Positions 1-9,327 of a stretch of 64,000 nt of DNA are shown here, piece after piece. Each line of letters begins with the position of its first letter. Position 1 is the first letter of the stretch. The stretch spans positions 1 through 64,000 of the forward strand of contig NZ_JASCIS010000003.1 in NCBI RefSeq assembly GCF_029968015.1, given 5' to 3'. A program made the position numbers and the translations under genes. A model generated the notes under the pieces. That model had not been told where the DNA came from. It made no database searches and was given only the letters and a program-made list of their open reading frames with translations. This stretch comes from Streptomyces luteolus. Its GTDB lineage: Bacteria > Actinomycetota > Actinomycetes > Streptomycetales > Streptomycetaceae.

Positions 1-986
1 CCGGCCAAGGATCGCATCGTAACCGCGCCAGAGCTCTAATGACAGATCCGATCTCCTGCCTGGCGAAGGCGCATTTTTCACCAAGATTACGATCTAGGGG
101 TCAGCACACCCATTTCGGTGATGCAGGCTTTCAAAGAGGCGGAATATATGGGCGTAGTGTTATCCCTTCGCTCCTCGATCGAAGGGCTAATCGGCGCAGA
201 GAAGCCCGAAGAGGAATTGGCGTCGATTTGGCTCGAGGAAGCTCACGCATCCCACGATCCTCGCGATAACGGAGTGACTGGTTCCGTCAGATCCCCCGAA
301 GCGAACGCGAGGCGCCCGCGGCGGGCGTCGCCGCCGTCGGCGCCCACGCCAGACGCTACTTCGCCCGCCCCGACGCCGGGTGACGGCGGCCTTCAGAGCT
401 TCAGGATCAACTCATTGCCCCTGTGTCACGTATCTCGGCGATACCCCGAATCGGCCTGGAAGACGTGCTCCACCTTCCCGACGCCATGCCCGCCCCGGAC
501 AACGCCGCCCTCGTCTGCGTGGCCCGCGAGATCATCCAGCACTCGCGCAGGGCACACCCCAGCCAGTCGTGAACACGGGCTCCGCGGGAGCTCCTTGACC
601 CAGATCATGGAGGTGGAGGTGGATGCTGTAGGCCTCGGTCGGGCCGACGTCGCCCCTGGTCGCCGGGGACACCGATGCGTACTGCCGTGGCGAGAGTCCA
701 CCGCGGACTCGCAGCGAACAGACGCTGCATCCGATCGGTCAGCCCCAGCCGGTGCAGCTCCGCGAATCCCGTTCCCACACCGAACGGCAGCTCGCCCTAC
801 CCCCGTGGGAACGAACACCGCTGCTGGTACTCCGAGTTCGGCCGCGATCTCGTAGGCTGACACTGCTCCGCGGTAACGCTGCGGCCGTCGGTCGGGAGGC
901 CGAGGAACGCCACGCGTCGCCCGGCTTCCCCGTCCTTGTCGCCCGAAGTCGAAGGTGGCGCGAACGGGTGATGAGGAGGGGCTACA
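1..986. other. Stretch without an intact gene
   Basis: No intact gene can be supported here. The first 270 bases are less GC-rich than the rest and contain an open stretch of about 80 codons (frame of position 91) that matches nothing I recognise. Short coding-like pieces in changing frames follow. On the minus strand at about 640-905 there is a degraded PLP-enzyme relic, listed separately. The end of the stretch supplies the ribosome binding site of the next gene. Confidence 0.5.
640..905 (-). pseudogene. Relic of a PLP-dependent threonine-synthase-like enzyme
   Basis: On the minus strand one frame reads AYEIAAELGVPAAVFVPTG. After a frame change it continues as FGVGTGFAELHRLGLTDRMQ and then an ATAVRIG-like piece. 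In fold-type II PLP enzymes related to threonine synthase, this order (YEIA..LG, a Val-Pro-x-Gly loop, then a GF.ELHRLGL..R helix) forms the cofactor phosphate-binding part. Flanking sequence in the same direction cannot be joined into one frame, so at least one frameshift and loss of both ends are needed. The family assignment rests on pattern memory, without an alignment. Confidence 0.4.
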
Positions 987-2306
987 GTGACGGACATGTC
1001 CGACGACGCGTTGCCCATGGGAGCAGACGTTCGAGGGATCGGGCCACGCTTGTTGCGGCTGCGTACTGTGGAAGGCGCCACCCAGGCCCACCTCGCCGGG
1101 GACTCGTTCACTCGTGCCTACGTCTCGTCTATCGAGGCGGGCAAGCGCACTCCGTCACCTCGTGCCGTGGCGCACTTCGCCGACCGTCTCGGTGTCAGGA
1201 CGGAAGATCTCTGCTTCGACTACGAGCCCGGCATCCGCGGGCAGTTGCGCCAAGCTCTCGCGGACGCACGGATCGCCCTCTCCGGCGGCGAGACCGACAG
1301 AGCGCGGGAGGCCTACCAGCAGGCCATGGCGGAGGCTGACCGCCGCCAGGACCCTGAAGTTGGCGCACAGGCGCGGTGCGGACTCGGGATGATCGCTCGC
1401 CACGAGGGTGACCCAGACCAGGCCGTCGCGCTCTTCACGCGGGCAGAGAAACTACTCTGCGGCGCACCGCTCAGGTCCAGACTCCAAGCTGTCGTCGGAA
1501 CCATGGGGGGGCTGTTCGCGCGCGGTGCGATAGACCAGGCGCTCACCCTCGCCGAGGAGCATCTGCGGGAGGCTGAGCTGACGGGGCAGATTGAGGCGGA
1601 GTTCTCCCTGCGGGCTGCCACCGTGCTGCCGCATGTGGAGCGGGGCGACCTGAACCGGGCCGCGGCAGCTGCGGACGCAGCGCTGCGGATCGCTGCGCGC
1701 GTCCGCGACTCCGAGATACTCGCCCAGGGTTACTACCACATCAACCGTGTTCTGGTCGTGCAGTCACGCTACACGGAAGCGGAACGGGTACTGGCCCGGG
1801 CCCTGACCCTCAACGAACACCTCGGCCTGCGCACCGAGGTCGGTATGTGCCACTTCGCGCGAGGATATCTCTCCGCTTGCCGAGGCGATCTCGGCGCAGC
1901 CGAGGCGAGTCTCCGTGAGGCGACCGCGCACTTCACGGCAACACGAGCGCTGCCTCGCCTCGTCAATGCCAACGCCGAACTGTCCGAGGTGCTGCGTCGG
2001 CTGGGCCGCACCGACGAAGCGATGGACCTCGTGCGGAAGTGCCGTACCCTCGCTCGGCGCAGTCACGATCCGGAGCAGGCGGCCGAACTCGACCGGATCG
2101 AGGCCCAGACAGCGGCCGACATCGGGGAAGAAGCCGACAGCGAGCAGCTGTTCCGCTCCGCACTCGAACGTTACGCCGGCGTCGGTGCCGCCTACGAGAC
2201 CGGCCTGACCTGCCGCCTTTTCGGCGACCGGCTCATGGCATGGGGGCGTACGGCGGAAGCTGCGGAAATCTACCGCCGCGGCCTGACGGCTTGGGAACGC
2301 GGCTAG
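987..2306 (+). CDS. XRE-family regulator with C-terminal TPR repeats
   Basis: A 439-residue cytoplasmic regulator. An N-terminal Cro/cI-type helix-turn-helix (about residues 17-72, with the motif TRAYVSSIEAGKRTPS) is followed by some 350 residues of helical tetratricopeptide-like repeats rich in Ala, Glu, Arg and Leu. This architecture is common in streptomycetes, where the TPR part usually senses a partner protein or small molecule. The GTG start is preceded by GAGGAGGG six bases upstream; an ATG nine bases further in is the alternative. It faces the small secreted-protein gene at 2471-2968, which is convergent, so no operon partner is evident. Regulator identity is secure; the target is unknown. 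Confidence 0.85.
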   Translation: MTDMSDDALPMGADVRGIGPRLLRLRTVEGATQAHLAGDSFTRAYVSSIEAGKRTPSPRAVAHFADRLGVRTEDLCFDYEPGIRGQLRQALADARIALSGGETDRAREAYQQAMAEADRRQDPEVGAQARCGLGMIARHEGDPDQAVALFTRAEKLLCGAPLRSRLQAVVGTMGGLFARGAIDQALTLAEEHLREAELTGQIEAEFSLRAATVLPHVERGDLNRAAAAADAALRIAARVRDSEILAQGYYHINRVLVVQSRYTEAERVLARALTLNEHLGLRTEVGMCHFARGYLSACRGDLGAAEASLREATAHFTATRALPRLVNANAELSEVLRRLGRTDEAMDLVRKCRTLARRSHDPEQAAELDRIEAQTAADIGEEADSEQLFRSALERYAGVGAAYETGLTCRLFGDRLMAWGRTAEAAEIYRRGLTAWERG

Positions 2307-2311
2307 CGACG

Positions 2312-2331
2312 GGGTGCCTTGCGGCGCACCC
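2312..2331. terminator. Weak hairpin between convergent genes
   Basis: GGGTGC and GCACCC form a 6-bp stem with an 8-base loop just after the stop of the XRE gene and before the end of the convergent secreted-protein gene. It may act in both directions. The stem is short, so confidence is low. Confidence 0.3.
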
Positions 2332-2470
2332 TCCCGATGACAGGGGTGTCGCCGACCGGTGTGCGTAGGGGCCGCTCGTCTGCCGTGGCAGGCGACTGTT
2401 CATTGGTGGAGGGCGGCCCATGCGGCCCGACCTCCGATCGGCCCCCCTCCGCAACGGCTACAACGGAGGC

Positions 2471-2968
2471 TCAGTTGAAGGTGACGGAAGCGTCGGCGGG
2501 GTCGGCGTCGACCGTGCCCGGGCACAGCGGGCCGCCGGAGACCTTCTGGGCGGTGAACGCCCTGTTCGTGTACTGCCTCGTCGTTCCCTGCCGGTCCCAC
2601 TGGACGTTGGCGGCTGAGTAGCGGCAGGAGACCCCCTGGCTGCCCGAGATGTCGATCGTGTCCGAGGTCGCGAGGGCGTTCGCGTCATCGAAGGTGAACG
2701 TCGGGTCGTTGTTGAGCGTGCCACTGGCGCCCTCGCCGCAACTGAGGTTGCCACCCGGCTGGTTGACCGTGCTCCGGTCGACGGTCAGGGAGTTCGGCGG
2801 GTTGGCGTTCGTGCTTCCGCCGGTCCAACTGCAGGCGATATCTCCGATCGTGAAGCTTCCATCGACCTTCTGATCAGCCACGTTTCCGACCGCGCTCGCC
2901 GCCGAGGACGCCGCGAGGACGAGCGCCGTGGTCGCTGCGGCAGCACTGAGCTTCGAGAGGTATGTCAT
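2471..2968 (-). CDS. Small secreted protein of unknown function
   Basis: A 165-residue protein. Residues 1-27 are a clear Sec signal peptide (Ala-rich core ending ASSAASA), then a mature domain of about 138 residues with four cysteines (contexts DIACSW, NLSCGE, VSCRYS, PLCPG) that probably form two disulfides. The mature part is rich in Thr, Asn, Ser and Gly, as in extracellular beta proteins. The ATG is preceded by AGAAGGAGA at good spacing, which decides this start over one 96 bases upstream. I do not recognise a family. Its upstream region (2969-3200) includes relatively AT-rich DNA that could hold its promoter. Confidence 0.75.
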   Translation of the reverse strand: MTYLSKLSAAAATTALVLAASSAASAVGNVADQKVDGSFTIGDIACSWTGGSTNANPPNSLTVDRSTVNQPGGNLSCGEGASGTLNNDPTFTFDDANALATSDTIDISGSQGVSCRYSAANVQWDRQGTTRQYTNRAFTAQKVSGGPLCPGTVDADPADASVTFN

Positions 2969-3888
2969 GGAGCATCTCCTTCTCTCACCGGTTGGTTGAG
3001 CGGTGGCTCCCGCGGCTCCGAGGCACTCACACCGCTCTGTCTGGAACAGGCTTGCCATGCCCATGCAGATACAGCGGAGATTTCCGGGCCGCCAGGGGAA
3101 TGGGCTGCGGACGGGCGTGAACCCGTCACTGTGCCAACTGACGTAACAACTGTGACCTGCTCTGTTAACAGTCTGAATCTGGCCGGAAAGAACTCACTCG
3201 CCGACGATCCGAAACGAGGCGTCGGCCAGGTCGGCCAGGCCGATCGCCGGCCTTACGTCGTCGGCTCCGCAGCCTGAGTTCCGTATGCCCGGCAGGGGGT
3301 GGAGCCCCGCCCGCCGCCGACGAACTCCCGCAGGTCCCAGGTGACGGAGGGCCGCCAGGTCCTGGGTGGAGTCGCCCGGTCGTCACCGCCGAGGGTGACA
3401 GCCCGATCCCGGCACACGGCTCCAGCAGCACCTGCGGGCGCGACCGCGATGAGCAGGGCTGCGGCGTTGCCGGCCCGACGTCGTGGACCTCGCGCAGGCG
3501 TGGCGGGCACGCTCCGGTCCAGCCCCTCACGTAGCGCCCAACGCTCAGTCCTCACAGGGCTCTTGACGCACCTTCGGGTTGCGGCCACACTTCCCACCGC
3601 GAGGTAACAGCGTTCGAATTCCCTGTTGACAGTTGTGGTGCAAGGCGGAGCCCCGCCCGGAAACTGTCCCGCTTCCGGGCGGGGGGAGAAACGGGGCTTC
3701 GTTCAGAGACCGTGTCGCAACGCACAGGGGGCGGCAGGTGTTCCAGGGCGCTGTTACCTCGCTCCGCACCCGAACGGTTCAGCGCAGCCGTGCTCCGCAC
3801 CGTGTGCTCCGACCCGGAAAGTCCGGTGCGAGGCAGTCAGTCCGTACGTGTCCGTGATCCGGTCGACGAAAGGTCTGGTGCCCCACCC
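2969..3888. other. Long intergenic region between divergent genes
   Basis: Between the divergent secreted-protein and subtilisin genes no intact gene is supported. The part near 3130-3180 is relatively AT-rich and contains the palindrome CTGTTAACAG, which suits an operator or promoter for the leftward gene. A short minus-strand piece at about 3175-3370 has a coding-like end (IGLADLADASFRIVGE then stop) but meets a stop upstream, so it looks like a gene remnant. Confidence 0.4.
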
Positions 3889-5094
3889 ATGCGACCCCTC
3901 ACACGCCGAATGAGCGCATTGATACCCGCAGTTCTACTCGCGGCGGGTATGCAGTTCGTCGGCTCCCCGGCCCACAGTGCCGCCGCTCCCACCGGCGACG
4001 TCCGTCTCGCACCCGAGCAGACGGCCATCGCCAACAGCTGGATCGTCGTCCTCAAGGACGGCACGACGTCCACCCCGTCGGTCGCGAACCAGTTGACGCG
4101 GCGCGGCAACGGCCGTCTCTCGCACGTGTTCCGCACCGCGGTGAACGGCTTCTCCGCGAAGATGACACAGGCCCAGGCACGCAAGGTGGCCGCCGACCCC
4201 AGAGTCGCCTATGTCGAACAGGACGCGAAGGTCGCCCTCACCGACACACAGCCCAACGCGACCTGGGGCATCGACCGCATCGACCAGCGCGATCTGCCGC
4301 TGAGCGGCACGTACACGTACAACACCACCGCCTCCAACGTCCATGTGTACGTGATCGACACCGGACTGCGTACCTCCCACAACGAGTTCGGCGGCCGCGC
4401 GTCCATCGGCACCGACACCGTCGGCGACGGCCAGAACGGCAACGACTGCAACGGCCACGGCACCCACGTGGGAGGTACCGCCGCCGGTTCCACCTACGGT
4501 GTGGCCAAAGGCGCCGCAGTCGTCGGCGTCCGCGTCCTGGACTGCGAAGGCTCCGGCACCACATCCGGTGTCATCGCCGGTGTGGACTGGGTGACGTCCA
4601 ATGCCGCCAAGCCCGCCGTGGCGAACATGAGCCTGGGCGGCGGTGCGAGCACGTCGCTCGACAACGCGGTGAAGAACTCCATCGCCTCCGGCGTCTCCTA
4701 CTCCCTGGCCGCCGGCAACGGCAACATCTTCGGCTTCCCCGAGGACGCCTGCAACGTCTCCCCGGCCCGGGTCGCCGAAGGCGTCACCGTCGGCGCGACC
4801 GACAGCTCCGACCAGCGCGCCTCCTTCTCCAACTACGGCACCTGTCTGGACCTGTTCGCCCCCGGCGTGGACGTCACCAGCGCCTGGAAGGACAGCAACT
4901 CCGCCACCAAGACCATCAGCGGCACCTCCATGGCCGCACCCCACGTCGCCGGAGCCGCCGCCCTCTACCTGGCCGACAACCCCAGCGCCAGCCCGGCCCA
5001 GGTCCGCGACGCGATCGTGAACAACGCCACCAACGGCAAGGTCCAGGACCCGAAGTCCGGCTCCCCGAACAAGCTCCTCCACTCGCTGTTCTGA
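3889..5094 (+). CDS. Secreted subtilisin-like serine protease (S8 family)
   Basis: A 401-residue extracellular endopeptidase. A signal peptide (about residues 1-32) is followed by an inhibitor I9-type propeptide ([10 protein letters not shown] through YVEQDAKV) and a proteinase K/thermitase-like catalytic domain. The triad is visible: Asp157 in VYVIDTG, His193 in GHGTHVGG, Ser347 in [12 protein letters not shown], with the oxyanion Asn in SLAAGNGN. Several cysteines fit disulfides. There is no C-terminal P-domain, which is normal for this class. The ATG start gives a proper signal peptide; reading further upstream would put a charged stretch in front of it. Followed by a strong hairpin and two further secreted hydrolase genes in the same direction. 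Confidence 0.93.
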   Translation: MRPLTRRMSALIPAVLLAAGMQFVGSPAHSAAAPTGDVRLAPEQTAIANSWIVVLKDGTTSTPSVANQLTRRGNGRLSHVFRTAVNGFSAKMTQAQARKVAADPRVAYVEQDAKVALTDTQPNATWGIDRIDQRDLPLSGTYTYNTTASNVHVYVIDTGLRTSHNEFGGRASIGTDTVGDGQNGNDCNGHGTHVGGTAAGSTYGVAKGAAVVGVRVLDCEGSGTTSGVIAGVDWVTSNAAKPAVANMSLGGGASTSLDNAVKNSIASGVSYSLAAGNGNIFGFPEDACNVSPARVAEGVTVGATDSSDQRASFSNYGTCLDLFAPGVDVTSAWKDSNSATKTISGTSMAAPHVAGAAALYLADNPSASPAQVRDAIVNNATNGKVQDPKSGSPNKLLHSLF

Positions 5095-5114
5095 CCCTCG
5101 TGGAACACGCCTGA

Positions 5115-5153
5115 CTTCCGGCGGGCGCCCGCATCTGTGGCGCCCGCCGGAAG
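5115..5153 (+). terminator. Strong hairpin terminator after the protease gene
   Basis: A perfect 15-bp stem (CTTCCGGCGGGCGCC at 5115-5129, complement at 5139-5153) with a 9-base loop lies 20 bases after the protease stop codon. There is no U-tract, as is usual for streptomycete terminators. It separates the protease from the carboxypeptidase transcript. Confidence 0.8.
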
Positions 5154-5192
5154 CCCTGCCCAGGCACGACCCCCACACTTCCAGGAGCTCCC

Positions 5193-6530
5193 ATGCGACT
5201 GCGCATGCACGGCAGCAGGGTCACCGTCCTCGCGGCATTACTGACCTTCGCGATCGCCACGCCGCTCACCGCGACCGCCACCCCGTCCCCTCCTCACCGG
5301 CCTCCGACCGTGAGCGCTGAAGAGAGCATCAGGCAGTACGAGATCCACGGCCCCTCCACCGTCGCCGCCCGAACTGCCCTGGCGGCCACCGGTGTCGCCA
5401 TCGACGAGGTGGGCGACCACACCGTCATCGTCAGCGCCGACACGACACAGGCCAAGAAGCTGCGTGCTCTCGGATACAAGCTCGAAGCCCTGCCCGCGCC
5501 GCCTGACCGCACCGGCGAAGGCACCGTGAATCCGATGGACTTCCCGCCGTCCGACTCCCAGTACCACAACTACGCGGAGATGATGGCGGAGATCGACCAG
5601 CGCGTGCAGCAGTACCCGTCCATCATGAGCAAGCAGGTCATCGGCACGTCGTACGAGGGCCGGGACCTGGTCGCCATCAAGATCAGCGACAACGTCGGTA
5701 CGGACGAGAACGAGCCCGAGGTCCTCTTCACCCATCACCAGCACGCGCGTGAGCACCTCACCGTGGAAATGGCGCTCTATCTGCTGCGCGAGTTCGGCGA
5801 GGACTACGCCACCGACACGCGCATCGCCGACGCCGTCAACGGCCGTGAGATCTGGATCATCCCCGACCTCAACCCGGACGGCGGCGAATACGACATCTCG
5901 ACCGGCGACTACAAGAACTGGCGCAAGAACCGCCAGCCCAACGCAGGTTCGTCCGCCATCGGGACGGACGAGAACCGCAACTGGGACTACAAGTGGGGCT
6001 GCTGCGGCGGCTCCTCCGGCAGCCCCAGCTCCGACACCTACCGCGGCGCGGCCCCCGAGTCGGCCCCCGAGGTGACGGCCGTCGCCGACTTCGTCCGCTC
6101 TCGGGTCATCGGCGGCGAGCAGCAGATCAGCGCGGCCATCGACTTCCACACGTACAGCGAACTGGTGCTGTGGCCCTACGGCTACACCACCGACGACACC
6201 GCCCCGGGCATGACCCAGGACGACCGCGACGCGTTCGCCTCGGTCGGCCAGAAGATGGCCGCCAGCAACGGCTACACACCCGAGCAGTCGAGCGACCTCT
6301 ACATCACGGACGGGTCGATCGACGACTACCTCTGGGGCGCCCACAAGATCTTCGGCTACACCTTCGAGATGTACCCGACCTCGTTCTGGAACGGCGGCTT
6401 CTACCCGCCCGACGAGGTGATCGGGCGCGAGACCAGCCGCAACCGCGACGCCGTACTCCAACTGCTGGAGAACGCCGACTGCATGTACCGCTCCATCGGC
6501 AAGGAAGCCCAGTACTGCGCCGGTACGTGA
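5193..6530 (+). CDS. Secreted M14 zinc carboxypeptidase
   Basis: A 445-residue exported metallocarboxypeptidase. The signal peptide (about residues 1-29) is followed by a propeptide of about 90 residues with an ACT-like pattern ([18 protein letters not shown]) and a catalytic domain. The zinc ligands are visible as His184-x-x-Glu187 in HQHAREH and His319 in AIDFHTYSE; the catalytic Glu392 lies in YTFEMYP. An Arg/Asn substrate-binding pair appears in [12 protein letters not shown]. Related streptomycete enzymes are carboxypeptidase T-like and remove C-terminal residues from peptides released by proteases such as its neighbour. A GAGCTCCC element before the ATG is a weak ribosome site. Confidence 0.92.
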   Translation: MRLRMHGSRVTVLAALLTFAIATPLTATATPSPPHRPPTVSAEESIRQYEIHGPSTVAARTALAATGVAIDEVGDHTVIVSADTTQAKKLRALGYKLEALPAPPDRTGEGTVNPMDFPPSDSQYHNYAEMMAEIDQRVQQYPSIMSKQVIGTSYEGRDLVAIKISDNVGTDENEPEVLFTHHQHAREHLTVEMALYLLREFGEDYATDTRIADAVNGREIWIIPDLNPDGGEYDISTGDYKNWRKNRQPNAGSSAIGTDENRNWDYKWGCCGGSSGSPSSDTYRGAAPESAPEVTAVADFVRSRVIGGEQQISAAIDFHTYSELVLWPYGYTTDDTAPGMTQDDRDAFASVGQKMAASNGYTPEQSSDLYITDGSIDDYLWGAHKIFGYTFEMYPTSFWNGGFYPPDEVIGRETSRNRDAVLQLLENADCMYRSIGKEAQYCAGT

Positions 6531-6579
6531 GCCGCACATACCGCTGCGCCCGGTAGGCCTCACCGGATGACGCAGTCAC

Positions 6580-6616
6580 CCGGTACCGCGGACTCCTGTC
6601 CGAGCCGCGGTACCGG
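6580..6616. terminator. Hairpin between carboxypeptidase and lipase genes
   Basis: Perfect 12-bp inverted repeat CCGGTACCGCGG / CCGCGGTACCGG with a 13-base loop. It lies 50 bases after the carboxypeptidase stop and 36 bases before the lipase start. A transcription terminator is most likely; an operator for the lipase gene is possible. Confidence 0.65.
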
Positions 6617-6652
6617 ACTCCTCTCTCCAACTCGCCCGACATGGAGTCCGTC

Positions 6653-7336
6653 ATGCGCATCGCGCCTCGCACCACCCTGACCACGCTCGCCGTCGCCGCA
6701 CTCACCGCCGTCTCCCTCCAGACACCGGCCGCGGCCGACGCCGAGCCCGCAGCCGGACCCGACCCGATCGTCCTCGTCCACGGCTGGAACTCCAGCGGCT
6801 CCACCTGGGACACCATGGCCGACCGGTTCACAGCCGACGGCTGGCCGGCCACCCACCTCGACCAGTGGACCTACAACACCAGCCAGTCCAACGTCACCAC
6901 CGCATCCCAACTCGCCGAGGAGATCGACCGCGTGCTCGCCGCCACAGGCGCCACCAAGGTCGACGTCATCACGCACTCCATGGGAGGACTGTCCTCCCGC
7001 TACTACACCAAGAACCTCGGCGGAGACGCCCAGGTCGACGCCTGGATATCCCTGGGCGGCCCCAACCACGGAACCGACACCGCCAACCTCTGCGGCGACA
7101 CCTCGTGTGCAGAGATGCGCCCTGGCTCCACCTTCCTCAACACCCTCAACTCCGGTGACGAAACCCCAGGAGTCTCCCGCTACGCCACCTGGTGGTCTCC
7201 CTGTGACAGCATCATCAACCCCGACAGCAGCGTGGCCCTCACCGGCGCCACCAACACCGAGACCGCCTGCCTCAGCCACGGCGAACTCCGCACAGACGCC
7301 ACGGTCTACAGCCAGGTGAAGGCCTTCGTCGGCTGA
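6653..7336 (+). CDS. Secreted lipase/esterase (alpha/beta hydrolase)
   Basis: A 227-residue exported lipase resembling small bacterial triacylglycerol lipases of the Bacillus LipA type. The signal peptide runs to about residue 29 (TPAAADA). The oxyanion region is VLVHGWNSSG, the nucleophile is Ser109 in THSMGG, and a C-terminal CLSHGEL probably supplies the catalytic His. Cysteine pairs (CGDTSC, and CDS with CLS) suit disulfides. The second ATG is chosen because GGAG lies six bases before it; an ATG 12 bases upstream would place that GGAG inside the coding region. Third of three secreted hydrolases in a row. Confidence 0.88.
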   Translation: MRIAPRTTLTTLAVAALTAVSLQTPAAADAEPAAGPDPIVLVHGWNSSGSTWDTMADRFTADGWPATHLDQWTYNTSQSNVTTASQLAEEIDRVLAATGATKVDVITHSMGGLSSRYYTKNLGGDAQVDAWISLGGPNHGTDTANLCGDTSCAEMRPGSTFLNTLNSGDETPGVSRYATWWSPCDSIINPDSSVALTGATNTETACLSHGELRTDATVYSQVKAFVG

Positions 7337-8173
7337 ACGGCAGTGCGGTCACTGTGTGTTGCGGACACTGCGGGAAGCATCGGTCGCGCTCTGCTTTGAC
7401 ATCACCCACCCGGCCTGGGCACTGCGCGATCTCTCCGTCGAGCTGACCGGGCCGATCTGGGGCGATGGGGGTTATGCGGCTGCCGCAGCCGCTGCGCCCG
7501 CACGAACCCGGATGCAGGTCGGGCCGGTCGCACCCCATCTCCCAACAGGCTGGGTCGCAGGTCGCTTTACACCCTGGAGTTCGCCCCTGCCACCCTCGGC
7601 CGGGCTTGGCCGGGGCGGAAAGGTTCCAGCGCAGGGCCGAGGGATACGCCGACCGGGAGATCAGTATCCGCACCACCGGCATGCTGTCCCTGCGGGGTGC
7701 GGGGCGCGGGGCCGGGGGGGGCCGGTGTAGCAGCGGATCCGCGGTTCGTCAGTTCATACGCGAGAAGTGCGAGTAGCACCTGCGGCGTCCGCAGTACGGT
7801 CGGCGGTGCGGAGCCTGCCCGGTTTCTGCACCAGCTGTCGCAGTTCGTGATCGAGGGTCTTGCTCGCGCAGGAGTCGGCCCTTGTCCGTCGCCGACTCCT
7901 GTCGGCCGCTGTCCGGTCCCGCTCGGCCGGCTGAGCCTCAAGCCGACCGTCGCGATGTCCAAACACAAGCCCTCAGACGGCAGTTGCCCATCGCTGCGGA
8001 TCGGCTCCGGACACGGGCTGGGACATCGGCCAGTGGCGCGGGCGCGATATCCGGCAGGCCAACGGTGGCGGATACGGACCACCACCTGGGCAGTGGGGAA
8101 GGCGCCGGCGGATCGGTATCCACCACCCACACCGGGGCCGTCGTCGGCGAGGCGAGTGCTTGGGCCGCGGCCG
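7337..8173. other. Gene-poor stretch
   Basis: No gene is supported. Both strands have long open frames because of high GC, but none has coherent motifs, a ribosome site or the expected third-position bias. It grades into a cluster of recognisable gene relics from 8174 to 9045, so it is probably decayed accessory DNA. Confidence 0.45.
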
Positions 8174-8375
8174 TTACTCCTGCGGTGTGGACCCTCCGGG
8201 GACAGCGGCCTCCAGTTGATGGAGGGCCTTGGTCATGGCGCTGCGGGCGTACCCGGTGCGGCGGGCCATCTCGGCGGGCCCGATCCCGGCGGCCTGTGCT
8301 CATGGCAGGACCTCGCGCAGCGACTTCTCCGCCGCCTCGGTGGCCTCCCGCGAAGTCTCACGTTCTGTGGCGTGA
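8174..8375 (-). pseudogene. Nonsense-mutated helix-turn-helix gene remnant
   Basis: One minus-strand frame reads ATEAAEKSLREVLP, then an in-frame TGA, then AQAAGIGPAEMARRTGYARS and on to TKALHQLE and a stop. The two halves on either side of the TGA read as one small DNA-binding domain of the Hin/recombinase-like HTH type (GIGPAEMARRTGYARSAMTK). A single base change would restore it. The upstream end runs into the alcohol dehydrogenase relic on the other strand, so the gene is truncated. Confidence 0.5.
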
Positions 8376-8605
8376 CGCCGGGGCGACTTCGTGGTCGCGC
8401 CCTTCGTCTGGTCCGACGGCACGTGTGACCACTGCCGCGAGGGCCTGCATACTTCCTGCCCGCACGGCGGGTTCTGGGGCGAGGTCGGCTCCGACGGCGG
8501 GCAGGGCGAGGCCGTTCGGGTGCCGTACGCCGACGGCACCCTCGTGCAGCTGCCCAAGGACGCCGCCACCGACGAGAAGCTGCTTCCCGGTCTGCTTTCT
8601 TCCGC
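8376..8605 (+). pseudogene. Internal fragment of a zinc alcohol dehydrogenase
   Basis: The frame reads RRGDFVVAPFVWSDGTCDHC and continues through HTSCPHGGFWGE, DGGQGEAVRVPYADGTLVQL and DEKLLPGLLS. This matches the middle of the catalytic domain of zinc-dependent alcohol dehydrogenases, including the structural zinc cysteine region and the GQGEAVRVP segment. A stop codon lies directly upstream in frame. The Rossmann NAD-binding half that should follow is absent. It is therefore a remnant without function. Confidence 0.7.
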
Positions 8606-8788
8606 ACCTACCGGCAAGTCACTGGCGGTAGGAGGGCGATGGGAAGCGGCAGCGGTCGGGATGTGCATCGGGGCGCTTGCACACGAACGGAACGCGTTCT
8701 CCCTCAACTTCGAGGATTCGACGTTGGAGTTCCCTCAGGTGAACAAGTTGGCCAAGAGACAGTGCAGTACTCGCCGCCGGCTTGTGCT

Positions 8789-8923
8789 TCACAGCCAGCC
8801 TCGAAGAGTTTCCGGGCTGATTCCGAGTTCACGACCGGCCTCAGTGACGGTCGTGCTCGACCGCAGGGAGATCTGGACGGCCTCTTCCCGGAGCTCCGGG
8901 GTGTACCTGCTGAGTGGTGCCAC
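8789..8923 (-). mobile_element. IS3-family transposase OrfA fragment
   Basis: A GTG codon preceded by GAGGGA opens a 44-codon frame: SRYTPELREEAVQISLRSS, then TEAGRELGISPETLRGWL and a stop. This is the N-terminal helix-turn-helix of an IS3-type OrfA (Transposase_8). The domain ends at the stop instead of continuing into the leucine-zipper region and OrfB, so only a stub remains. The flanking inverted repeats were not found. Confidence 0.7.
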
Positions 8924-8930
8924 CTATTGG

Positions 8931-9045
8931 TTCTTCCCTCGCCGCCGCACCCGGACCAGTGCGCCCGGCCCTCCACGCGGCGAACACCGGATCGATCAGG
9001 GCCCATCGGGCGTCGGAGACATCACTGCGGTAAGGCCGGCGAGCA
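8931..9045 (-). mobile_element. IS5-family transposase N-terminal fragment
   Basis: Directly upstream of the IS3 stub on the same strand, one frame reads RPYRSDVSDARWALIDPVFA and continues AWRAGRTGPGAA. This is the typical N terminus of IS5-type (DUF4096) transposases of actinomycetes. It breaks off where the IS3 fragment begins, as if one element had inserted into or recombined with the other. No catalytic DDE region remains. Confidence 0.65.
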
Positions 9046-9327
9046 CTCTGCCCTGGGGCAACGACCCTCGACCCCTGCAGTCACAGAAGCATCCCGAACT
9101 ACCAACTACCTAGATCAGATGCCCTCTCAGGGCTCGTTGTGGGTCAGGGCGTTGGACGTTTCGGGGTTGTGTTCCGTCAGCGCTTTACTGTGGCACTGCA
9201 CACGTCAGGACAAGCAGGGCCCCAGGAGGGCGATTCCGTCGCAGGGATGCCCCAGCCGCATCGTGAACGGGATCCGCTGTCAAGAACGTTGCTCATGAGG
9301 GCGCTCGGCATCCTGGGGCAATGCCGA
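9046..9327. other. Gene-free stretch beside the TPR gene
   Basis: Nothing recognisable is seen. It lies downstream of the leftward TPR/TIR-like gene pair and ends the relic-rich stretch. No clear terminator hairpin is visible at the 3' end of the TPR gene. Confidence 0.4.

Noticed and set aside
91..290. Small plus-strand ORF at the left edge
   Set aside because: Runs on without a natural end into GC-rich noise, lacks a ribosome site and has atypical third-position composition; too weak to call a gene.
3934..6563. Long minus-strand frames opposite the protease and carboxypeptidase genes
   Set aside because: Low-complexity Gly/Val/Arg products without motifs, fully explained by the real plus-strand genes.
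7337..8173. Several open frames of 100-240 codons
   Set aside because: No motif, no ribosome site, and overlapping frames on both strands are equally long, as expected from base composition alone.
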